DNA of 64,000 nucleotides. Source: Nonomuraea polychroma (GTDB lineage: Bacteria; Actinomycetota; Actinomycetes; Streptosporangiales; Streptosporangiaceae). A model generated the notes under the pieces. That model saw nothing but the letters and a program-made list of their open reading frames with translations, had not been told where the DNA came from and made no database searches. The DNA is taken from the NCBI RefSeq assembly GCF_004011505.1, contig NZ_SAUN01000001.1:1550001-1614000 (forward strand). Direction: 5' to 3'. This document shows positions 9,401 through 21,821 of the stretch, piece by piece. Position 1 is the first letter of the stretch; the number at the start of each line of letters is the position of its first letter. The translations under genes were made by a program, and so were the position numbers.

Positions 9401-12400
9401 CTCCAGCCCCACGTCCGGACCCGGCCGCACGACCAACCGCGGCCTGCGGGCGCCCTCCCGCAGGACGGGTTCGCCGTCGTCTTCCACGATGACCAGGCGC
9501 AGGGCGTCGTGCCGGTCCACCAGATCGTCGAACGCGGCGGTCAGCGCGGCCACGTCGAGCGGGCCGATCAGCCGCTCCGCCCAGGCGACGTTGTAGGCGG
9601 GGTTGCCGGGGTCGAGCTGGTCGAGGAACCAGAGACGGACCTGCGCGTGGGAGGGCCGGGCCGGCTCGCCGGACGCGGGCGGGATCGGCCGCGCGGCGGC
9701 CAGGTCACTGGTGCTGGGGCTACCGGCGGTGACGCTGCTGGCGGTGGCGTGGCCGTCGGGAATGAGCGGGGCGAGGCCCGCGATGGTCGGGGTCGCGAAG
9801 CAGCGGCGCAGTGTCACCTCGGCGCCGTAGGTCTCTCTGAGTCTGACCACCAGGCGCATGGCCAGCAGGGAGTGGCCGCCCAGGGTGAAGAAGTCGTCCT
9901 CGATCCCGATGTCGTCGCGTTCGAGCAGTTCGGTCCAGATGGCGTGGAGGACGTGTTCGGCGGGGGTCCGCGGCGGGTGCTGCCGGGCTGCCTCGCCGCT
10001 ACGCCTGCCGGGCGGCGGTAGGGCGGCGCGGTCGAGTTTGCCGCTGGGCAGCACGGGGAGGTGCGGGAGGGAGACGAAGGCGGCGGGGATCATCGCTTCG
10101 GGGAGGCGGGTTCGTAGGTGTGCCCGTAGTTCGGCTTCCTGTGCGGTGCCGATGACGTAGGCGACCAGGCCGCGGCCGCCGGGGGCGTCGTCGCGGACGG
10201 TCACGACGGCTCGCTGTACGGTGGGGTGCTCGCTCAGGACGGTGGCGACTTCGTCGAGTTCGATGCGGACGCCGCGTACTTTGACTTGGTCGTCGAGGCG
10301 GCCGAGGTATTCCAGGGTTCCGTCGGGGCGCCATCGGGCCAGGTCTCCGGTGCGGTAGAGGCGTCCGCCCGGTGGGCCGAAGGGGTCGGGGATGAAGCGT
10401 TCGGCGGTCAGTGCGGCCCGGCCGTGGTAGCCGCGGGTCACGCCGGCCCCGCCGAGCAGGAGTTCGCCGGGAACGCCCACGGGGACCGGCCGCAGGTCGC
10501 GGTCCACCACGTAAGCCGCGGTGTTGGCGACCGGCCGGCCGATCGAGCCGCCCCGGCCGTCGGTGACATGGAGCCTGGTGGACCACACGGTGGTCTCGGT
10601 GGGGCCGTACAGGTCCCACAGCTCGTCGGTGACGGTGAGCAGGCGGGCGGCGAGCGGGCCGGGGAGTGCTTCGCCCGTGCTGATCACCCGGGGGACCCGG
10701 TGGGTCAGCGCGGGCAGCAACCCCTCCAGGACGGAGGGGGTGGCCTGGACGGTGTGCAGGTTGCCGTGCTGGATGAGATCGTGGACGCGTTCGATGCCGG
10801 TGGCCGAGGCGAGGACGACCGTGCCGCCGGTGACCAGCGGTCCGAAGATCTCGATCATCGCGATGTCGAACGACACCGACGTCAGGAACAGGAAACGCCC
10901 GCCAGGCGCCAGACCGGGGCGCTCGCGCACGTCCCAGAGCAGACTGACCAAACCCCGGTGCGGCACGACCACCCCTTTGGCCCGGCCGGTGGAGCCGGAG
11001 GTGTAGATCAGGTACGCAGCCTGGTCCGGGTGGAAGGCGGGCTCCGCCGGAGGGCCGGCCTCCCGGGCGGTGGTCGAGTGGTCGTCGAGGAGGAGCAGGC
11101 GTGCGGTCGCCGGCAGGCGGTTCAGGAAGGAGGTGACGGTGACCACCAGGCTGGCGCCGGAGTCGGTGATGATCTGGTTCAGCCGGTCGGGCGGGTAGCC
11201 GGGGTCCAGGGGGACATAGCAGCCGCCGGCCTTGAGGACGGCCAGCAACGCCGCCACCATGTCCGGGTGCCGGGGGAGGCAGACGGCGACCCTGGTCTCT
11301 CGGCCGACGGCGAGAGCGCGTAGTTCGGCGGCCAGGTCGTTCGCGCGGGACTCCAGCTCGGCGTAGGTCAGGGACGTGCCGTCCGGGCCCTCGACGGCCG
11401 GCGCCTCGGGTGAGCGGGCGGCCTGCTCGGCGACCAGGTGGTGGATGCCGCGGTCGGGGTACGGGGTCGCGGTGTCGTTCCAGGCATGCAGGGTGTTCCG
11501 AAGCTCGGCCGTGTCCATGAGCGGCAGCTCGGAGAGCCGCAGGTCCGGGGCGGCGACGGCGGCGCTCAGCAGCGTACGCAGGTGCGCGGCCAGGCGGTGC
11601 GCGCGGTCGTCGTCGAACAGATCGGTGGCGTAGTCGAGCACGCACAGCAGCGACCCGTCCGGGCGCTCCTCCACGATGAGGTCCAGATCGAACATGACGG
11701 TGCCCGGACGCACGTCCAGGCGTTCCAGGCGCAGGCCGAGCGGGCCGCCCGGCAGCTCGGGGGTGTTCTGGTAGGCGAGCATGACCTGGAAGAGCGGGTT
11801 GCGGGACAGGTCCCGGCCGCTGGACAACTCCTCCACCAGCGTCTCGAACGGCAGGCCCGCATGGTCGAACGCGGCCAGCGTCCGCTCCCTGGTACGCCGT
11901 ACCAGCTCGGTGAAGGTCGGGTCGCCGGACAGGTCGCCGCGCAGCACCACCGTGTTGAGGAACAGGCCGACGGTCTGGTCCAGGGAGGGGTGCGGCCGGG
12001 CGGACATCGGCGTGCCGATCGGGATGTCGGGCTGGCCGGTGTAGCGGGCGAGCAGCGCCTGCATGGCGGTGACGAGGACCATGAACGGGGTGGCGCGCTG
12101 GCCGGCGGCCAGGTCGCGCAGCCCGGCGGCGAGGGTGTCGTCCAGCTCGAACAGCAGGCGGCGACCCCGGTTCGACTGCATGGGCGGGCGCGGCCGGTCG
12201 GCGGGCAGGTCGAGCACGTCGGGCAGGCGGTCGAGGGCCTTGCGCCAGTAGTCCAGGTCGCGCTCCAGGGACGGCCTGTCCTGCTGCCAGGCCACATAGT
12301 CGGCGTACGCCACCGGCCGCGCGGGCAACGGTTCACCGGCGTAGAGCCCGAAGAGGTCCCTGAACAGGATCGCCACGGACCAGCGGTCGGCCAGGATGTG

Positions 12401-12961
12401 GTGCAGGGTCAGGATCAGACGGTGTTCCTGTGCCTCGGATGCCACGCGCACCAGGCGGGCCCTGGTCAGCGGGCCGGCGCTCAGGTCGAAGGCGAAGCGG
12501 GCCTCGTCGCGGGCGACGGCGTCGGCCTCGGCGGCGGACATCGTCTCGACGCGCAGCGTGGGGCGGACGCGGCCGGGGACCTGGCGGGGCTCGCCGTCGT
12601 GGGTCTCGATCACGTACCCGAGGATCGGGTGCCGGTCCACGAGCGCGTCGAAGGCCGCGGCCAGCGCGGCGGCGTCCAGGTCGCCCACGATCCGGTACGC
12701 CCACGACAACGTATAGGCGGGGTTGCCCGGGTCGAGGTGGTCGACGACCCAGAGGCGGCGCTGCGCGTCGGACAGCGCCCCGGTGGACGGTTCGTCGGGC
12801 AACGGCGGCCCGGTGTCCGGGCGGAGTGAGAAGGGCGGGGGCTCGGAGCCCGGCCCGCCCTTCTCCGCGGCCCGGGTGCGCGTGAGGCGGGCCTCCAGCG
12901 CGGCGCGCTGTTCCGGGCTGAGCCTGGCCAGCCGCGCGCGTACCCCATTCCCGTCGCTCAC
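6440..12961 (-). CDS. NRPS dimodule C-A-T-C-A(Ser)-T
   Basis: A 2173-residue dimodular NRPS. The GTG start at 12961 overlaps the upstream stop (GTGA) and has GGAGGAGGAG just upstream. The reading frame stays open further upstream, but that part is not NRPS-like. Module 1 has a C domain (about 65-490), an A domain (about 505-1010) and a carrier (GGHSLLAM). Its pocket reads D-I-I-Q-I-T-L-V-W-K, which I cannot assign, though it is close to Gly/small-residue codes. Module 2 has a C domain, an A domain with pocket D-V-W-H-V-S-L-V-D-K (serine), and a carrier with GGDSIRSLK. Both C domains carry HHxxADRWS, with Arg in place of the usual Gly after the motif Asp. No epimerisation domain is present. 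Its last A subdomain in module 1 shares a 503-bp near-identical stretch with the neighbouring gene. Confidence 0.93.
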   Translation of the reverse strand: MSDGNGVRARLARLSPEQRAALEARLTRTRAAEKGGPGSEPPPFSLRPDTGPPLPDEPSTGALSDAQRRLWVVDHLDPGNPAYTLSWAYRIVGDLDAAALAAAFDALVDRHPILGYVIETHDGEPRQVPGRVRPTLRVETMSAAEADAVARDEARFAFDLSAGPLTRARLVRVASEAQEHRLILTLHHILADRWSVAILFRDLFGLYAGEPLPARPVAYADYVAWQQDRPSLERDLDYWRKALDRLPDVLDLPADRPRPPMQSNRGRRLLFELDDTLAAGLRDLAAGQRATPFMVLVTAMQALLARYTGQPDIPIGTPMSARPHPSLDQTVGLFLNTVVLRGDLSGDPTFTELVRRTRERTLAAFDHAGLPFETLVEELSSGRDLSRNPLFQVMLAYQNTPELPGGPLGLRLERLDVRPGTVMFDLDLIVEERPDGSLLCVLDYATDLFDDDRAHRLAAHLRTLLSAAVAAPDLRLSELPLMDTAELRNTLHAWNDTATPYPDRGIHHLVAEQAARSPEAPAVEGPDGTSLTYAELESRANDLAAELRALAVGRETRVAVCLPRHPDMVAALLAVLKAGGCYVPLDPGYPPDRLNQIITDSGASLVVTVTSFLNRLPATARLLLLDDHSTTAREAGPPAEPAFHPDQAAYLIYTSGSTGRAKGVVVPHRGLVSLLWDVRERPGLAPGGRFLFLTSVSFDIAMIEIFGPLVTGGTVVLASATGIERVHDLIQHGNLHTVQATPSVLEGLLPALTHRVPRVISTGEALPGPLAARLLTVTDELWDLYGPTETTVWSTRLHVTDGRGGSIGRPVANTAAYVVDRDLRPVPVGVPGELLLGGAGVTRGYHGRAALTAERFIPDPFGPPGGRLYRTGDLARWRPDGTLEYLGRLDDQVKVRGVRIELDEVATVLSEHPTVQRAVVTVRDDAPGGRGLVAYVIGTAQEAELRAHLRTRLPEAMIPAAFVSLPHLPVLPSGKLDRAALPPPGRRSGEAARQHPPRTPAEHVLHAIWTELLERDDIGIEDDFFTLGGHSLLAMRLVVRLRETYGAEVTLRRCFATPTIAGLAPLIPDGHATASSVTAGSPSTSDLAAARPIPPASGEPARPSHAQVRLWFLDQLDPGNPAYNVAWAERLIGPLDVAALTAAFDDLVDRHDALRLVIVEDDGEPVLREGARRPRLVVRPGPDVGLEEARHRFDLAAGPLARAALVRCGAAEHELYLTLHHVVADRWSLSILLRDLMELYRARVTGTPAELPTLTAGYRDFAAWHRARVSERAADLAYWKDTLADLPATLDLPADRHRQGPASMAGRRLTFPIDAGTVAAVQALARERQVTPFMVLLAAFQAVLARYTGRTDIPVGTPVSGRAHPDVEEMAGLFLNTLVLRGDLSGEPTFAELLSRTRERVLDGHDHAELPFEVLVQELAEERDLARNPLFQVMLAYQNVPPAPPDVAGIALRTLDIDPRVTQADLHLVIEEAGDRLTGVLHYAKDLFEHDRMERFADHFRAFLAAAVAEPERPVADLPLLTPAELDTIHRANDTGAPAANGTLPALVAEQAARTPHAPALGFETPAGTRAWLTYAEFADRVNRLARRLRALGSGPGHVVGVCLERGADLVIAVHAVVATGAAYLPLEPDHPAERLAGMMTDAGARLAISVERFAHRLPRPAGTHTTDAAQIAATRTGVATVLLDRDAEAVAAEDGGPLGIRPHPDSLAYVIFTSGSTGRPKGVGISHRAIVNRLHWMQDAFRLTGDDRVLHKTPFSFDVSVWELFWPLMTGAGLVVARHGGHADPAHLACLLESESVTTVHFVPSMLDAFLAEPGLGARLGALRTVVCSGEALGADLAARFAAALPGAGLHNLYGPTEAAVDVSWHACRAGEGTIPIGRPVANTRLEILDDRMNRVPLGVPGHLWIGGVQLARGYAARPALTAERFVPDPYGPPGGRLYDTGDLARWRPDGEIEYLGRSDHQVKIRGMRVELGEIETALAALPGIRAAAVRAIEDGAGLRLAGYVVPTEPTAADTAAGGWERMLRDTLPDHMIPRIWTVLGALPLNRSGKLDRNALPDPRTPEAAGHTEPEGAAELAVAAAWQGVLGLERVSAHDNFFAVGGDSIRSLKVVARLREAGYAVRLEQLFRHQTVRELAGRLLPAPAAEPPEAPETPFGLLNPEDLARLLEGEAR
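10011..10513. repeat. 503-bp near-identical adenylation-subdomain repeat, copy 1
   Basis: This stretch encodes the C-terminal part of the adenylation domain (from about VVDRDLRPVPVG to the A10 motif PSGKLDRAAL) in module 1 of the dimodular NRPS. It matches 13262-13764 at a constant offset of 3251 with only six mismatches that I could count. Identity stops abruptly on both sides. It excludes the specificity pocket. Such a block indicates recent gene conversion or duplication between adjacent A domains. Confidence 0.92.
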
Positions 12962-15900
12962 CGCTCCTCCTCCAGAAGTTCCAGCAGGTCGGCATCCGTC
13001 AGTCCCTCTTCGAGCACCGCCAGTGCCTGCTCCTCGACGGTCGTGGCGTCGAAGCAGCGACGCAGCGGCAGCTCGACGCCGAACTCGTCGTCGATCCGGC
13101 CGATGAGGCGGACCACCAGCAGCGAGTGGCCGCCCAGGGCGAAGAAGTCGTCGGTCACCCCGACGCGCTCCCGGCCGAGCAGCTCGGCCCAGATGGCGGC
13201 GAGGGTCTCCTCCATGGGCGTGCGCGGCGGCACGAACGCGGTGGCCGCGACACCGGCCTGAGGCGGCGGTAGGGCGGCGCGGTCGAGTTTGCCGCTGGGC
13301 AGGACGGGGAGGTGCGGGACGGAGACGAAGGCGGCGGGGATCATCGCTTCGGGGAGGCGGGTTCGTAGGTGTGCCCGTAGTTCGGCTTCCTGTGCGGTGC
13401 CGATGACGTAGGCGACCAGGCCGCGGCCGCCGGGGGCGTCGTCGCGGACGGTCACGACGGCTCGCTGTACCGTGGGGTGCTCGCTCAGGACGGTGGCGAC
13501 TTCGTCGAGTTCGATGCGGACGCCGCGCACTTTGACTTGGTCGTCGAGGCGGCCGAGGTATTCCAGGGTTCCGTCGGGGCGCCATCGGGCCAGGTCTCCG
13601 GTGCGGTAGAGGCGTCCGCCCGGTGGGCCGAAGGGGTCGGGGATGAAGCGTTCGGCGGTCAACGCGGCCCGGCCGTGGTAGCCGCGGGTCACGCCGGCCC
13701 CGCCGAGCAGGAGTTCGCCGGGAACGCCCACGGGGACCGGCCGCAGGTCGCGGTCCACCACGTACGCGGTCGTGTTCGCCACCGGCTCGCCGATGAGCAT
13801 CGTGGCGGGGGAGTGCGGCACCCGGTACGCGGTCGACCAGATCGTCGTCTCCGTGGGCCCGTAGAAGTTCCACAGCTCGTCGGTGACCGTGAGCAGGCGA
13901 GTGGCGAGGTCGAGGGGCAGCGGTTCGCCGCCGAGGATGGCACGGGGCAGCCCGGGCGGCAGATGCTCGAGCGCCAGGCTCGCGACCGACGGGGTGAGCT
14001 GGATCAGGTCCGCGTCCTCGGCGGCCCGGCGGATCTCCTTGGGAGTGCGGGCGGCGTCCTCGGGGGCGATCACGAGAGTGCCGCCGGACAGGAGTGGCGT
14101 GAAGATCTCCAGGGCCGCGATGTCGAACGAGAGCGAGGTCATGAGCAGCACGCTGCCGCCGCCCAGCCGCCGGATCACATCGGTGACCAGGTTGACCACG
14201 CCGCGATGCGGCACCTGCACCCCTTTGGGCCGGCCGGTGGAGCCGGAGGTGTAGATGAGGTACGCCAGGTTGTCGGGCCCCACCGAGGGCAGGGGCCCGC
14301 TCGGTCCGGGTTCGTCGGCCGTGCTGCTGGAAGGCCCCGGGGGAGCGGTCACAGGTGAGGCGGACTCCGGGACGGTCAGCTGGTCCAGCAGCAGCTCCGG
14401 GGGACGCTTCGCCGGCAGCCGGTCGCGGTGGGCAGAGTCCGTGAGCAGCAGGGCGGCGCCGGAGTCGGCCAGCAGGTAGGCCAGCCGCTCCGCCGGGTAC
14501 GCCGCGTCCAGCGGCAGATAGCACGCACCCGCCCGCAGGACCGCGAGCAGCGCGACGATCTGGTGCACGCCGCGCGGCAGGCACAGCGCCACGCACGACT
14601 CGGCCCGCACGCCCCCGGCCACCAGCCGCCTGGCCAGCGCTTCGGTGCGGGCGTCGAGTTCGGCGTAGGTGAGCTCCACGCCGTCCGGGGCACGTACCGC
14701 CACCGCGTCAGGGGTGCGCGCCGCCTGCTCGGCGACGAGCTCGTGCAGGGTCCGCTCCGGGTACGGCGCGGCGGTGTCGTTCCAGCCGGTCAGCAGCTCC
14801 CGCCGCTGCTCCGCCGTCATCAGCGGCAGCTCGGACAGCCGCGTCCCCGGGTCGGCGGCGGCCGCCTCCAGGACCAGCCGGTAGGCGCCGGCCAGGCGGG
14901 CGATGGTGTCGGCGTCGAACAGGTCGGTGCTGTATTCGAGGTAGACGCCGGCGCCGCCGGCCGTTCTGACGACGTCCACGTTCAGATCGAGCTGAGCGGT
15001 GCCGTTCGGGAACTGCCCGCGCGACGCCATCGGCAGCAGGTTGAAGCCCACCTGGTAGAGCGGCGTGCGGCTGGTGTCGCGGACCGGCTGGAGCGCCTCG
15101 ACCAGCCGGTCGAACGGCGCCTCGGCGTGGTCCAGCGCGTCGAGGACGGTTTCCCGCACCCGGTCCAGCAACTCGCCGAACGACGGGTCACCGCTCAGAT
15201 CGGTACGCAGCACCAGGGTGTTGACGAACATGCCGATCAGCGGCTCGAACTCGGGCAGGTCGCGCCCGGCCACCGGCGTGCCCACCGCGACGTCCTGCTG
15301 GCTCGCGTACCGGGAGAGCAGCGCCTTCAGCCCCGCCAGCAGCACCATGAACAGGGTCGCGCCGCGCCGCCTGGCCAGCGCTTCGAGCTCGTCGACCAGG
15401 CCGGCGGGCAGCGCCAGGTGGTGCTCGGCCCCGGCGTGCCCGCGGGTGGCCGGCCTGGGCCGGTCGGTGGGCAGCCCGAGGTCGGGCGGCAGGCCGGCCA
15501 GCCGTTCCCGCCAGTGGTCGAGCTGGGCGGCGAGCAACCCTCGGCCGAGGTGCTCGCGCTGCCAGGCGGCGTAGTCGGCGTACTGGACGGGCAGGCCGGG
15601 CAGCCGCGCCGGGCGGTCCTCGTCGAAGGCGTCGTTCAGTTCCTGGAGCTCTTCGGCGAAGTTGGTGGCGGAGCGGGCGTCGAACACGGCGTGGTGGACG
15701 ACGAACACCAGCCGCTGCTCCGAGCCCGGCATCCGCACCAGGTGCGCCCGCCACAGCGGCGCCCGATCCAGCGCGAACGGCCGCCGCGCCGCTGCCAGGG
15801 CCAGCGCGCGGAACTCGCGCTCGGCCCGTTCCGGCGGCAGGTCGCGCAGGTCGGTCCGTGGCAGGGTGACCGGCAGCTCGACCTGGACGATCTGGACGAG

Positions 15901-16110
15901 GCTCCCGTCCTCGATCGCCAGGGCGGTGCGCAGCGTCTCGTGCCGCCGGACCAGCTCGCGCAGGATCCGCTCGCACCGGTCCGGATCGCCGCGCTCGGGC
16001 AGGTCGATCACGGCGTTGATGTGGTACGTGGGCGCGCCGGGATCGAGCCGGGCCAGGAACCACAGCCGTTCCTGGGCGAACGAGGCGGGAAAGGCATACG
16101 TGCCGGTCAC
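12958..16110 (-). CDS. NRPS single module C-A(Gly-like)-T
   Basis: A 1050-residue NRPS following the PKS in the assembly order. The C domain (about 5-430) has HHAVFDARS at 139-147, with Ala replacing the usual Gly after the motif Asp. The A domain (about 455-950) has YLIYTSGSTGRPKG and YGPTETTIW. Its pocket reads D-I-L-Q-I-G-F-I-W-K, close to the established glycine code DILQLGLIWK. The carrier has ALGGHSLLVV. The GTG start at 16110 is preceded by AGGAG and lies 13 bases after the MbtH stop. The same frame extends further upstream through the MbtH gene, but that part is not homologous to NRPS. Because it follows a PKS module, its C domain must accept a polyketide-type acyl donor. Confidence 0.92.
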   Translation of the reverse strand: MTGTYAFPASFAQERLWFLARLDPGAPTYHINAVIDLPERGDPDRCERILRELVRRHETLRTALAIEDGSLVQIVQVELPVTLPRTDLRDLPPERAEREFRALALAAARRPFALDRAPLWRAHLVRMPGSEQRLVFVVHHAVFDARSATNFAEELQELNDAFDEDRPARLPGLPVQYADYAAWQREHLGRGLLAAQLDHWRERLAGLPPDLGLPTDRPRPATRGHAGAEHHLALPAGLVDELEALARRRGATLFMVLLAGLKALLSRYASQQDVAVGTPVAGRDLPEFEPLIGMFVNTLVLRTDLSGDPSFGELLDRVRETVLDALDHAEAPFDRLVEALQPVRDTSRTPLYQVGFNLLPMASRGQFPNGTAQLDLNVDVVRTAGGAGVYLEYSTDLFDADTIARLAGAYRLVLEAAAADPGTRLSELPLMTAEQRRELLTGWNDTAAPYPERTLHELVAEQAARTPDAVAVRAPDGVELTYAELDARTEALARRLVAGGVRAESCVALCLPRGVHQIVALLAVLRAGACYLPLDAAYPAERLAYLLADSGAALLLTDSAHRDRLPAKRPPELLLDQLTVPESASPVTAPPGPSSSTADEPGPSGPLPSVGPDNLAYLIYTSGSTGRPKGVQVPHRGVVNLVTDVIRRLGGGSVLLMTSLSFDIAALEIFTPLLSGGTLVIAPEDAARTPKEIRRAAEDADLIQLTPSVASLALEHLPPGLPRAILGGEPLPLDLATRLLTVTDELWNFYGPTETTIWSTAYRVPHSPATMLIGEPVANTTAYVVDRDLRPVPVGVPGELLLGGAGVTRGYHGRAALTAERFIPDPFGPPGGRLYRTGDLARWRPDGTLEYLGRLDDQVKVRGVRIELDEVATVLSEHPTVQRAVVTVRDDAPGGRGLVAYVIGTAQEAELRAHLRTRLPEAMIPAAFVSVPHLPVLPSGKLDRAALPPPQAGVAATAFVPPRTPMEETLAAIWAELLGRERVGVTDDFFALGGHSLLVVRLIGRIDDEFGVELPLRRCFDATTVEEQALAVLEEGLTDADLLELLEEER
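13262..13764. repeat. 503-bp near-identical adenylation-subdomain repeat, copy 2
   Basis: The partner of 10011-10513, in the Gly-like module. The two copies differ at six positions over 503 bases and diverge sharply at both borders (after CCACCACGTA on the left-reading side). The flanking halves of the two A domains, including the pocket residues, are clearly different. Confidence 0.92.
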
Positions 16111-16123
16111 CGGGGCCGCTCCT

Positions 16124-16315
16124 CTACTGCCCCATGGCCTCGCGCAGGCTGCGCGGGCGCATGTCGGTCCAGACCTGCTCGATGTGGTCGAGGCAGCTTT
16201 GCTTCGGCCCTTCGAAGCCGGCCTCCCGCCAGCCCTGGGGCAGGGGGCGCTCGGCGAACCAGATGGAATACTGCTCCTCGTCGTTGACCACGACCTTGTA
16301 CTGGCCGTCCCGCAT
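16124..16315 (-). CDS. mbtH: MbtH-like NRPS accessory protein
   Basis: A 63-residue protein with all the family signatures: [13 protein letters not shown] near the start, LPQGW in the middle and [14 protein letters not shown] near the end. MbtH proteins bind NRPS adenylation domains and are needed for folding or activity of many of them. The ATG comes one base after the PKS stop, with AGGAAAGG upstream inside the PKS end, and the next NRPS starts 13 bases downstream, so all are coupled. It most likely serves the A domains of this operon. Confidence 0.96.
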   Translation of the reverse strand: MRDGQYKVVVNDEEQYSIWFAERPLPQGWREAGFEGPKQSCLDHIEQVWTDMRPRSLREAMGQ

Positions 16316-16316
16316 G

Positions 16317-21817
<5,501 letters not shown>

Positions 21818-21821
<4 letters not shown>

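Noticed and set aside
12962..14596. Upstream extension of the dimodular NRPS frame
   Set aside because: The extra residues are Arg/Pro-rich nonsense antisense-frame text overlapping the neighbouring NRPS. The GTG at 12961 has a strong ribosome site and a GTGA coupling.
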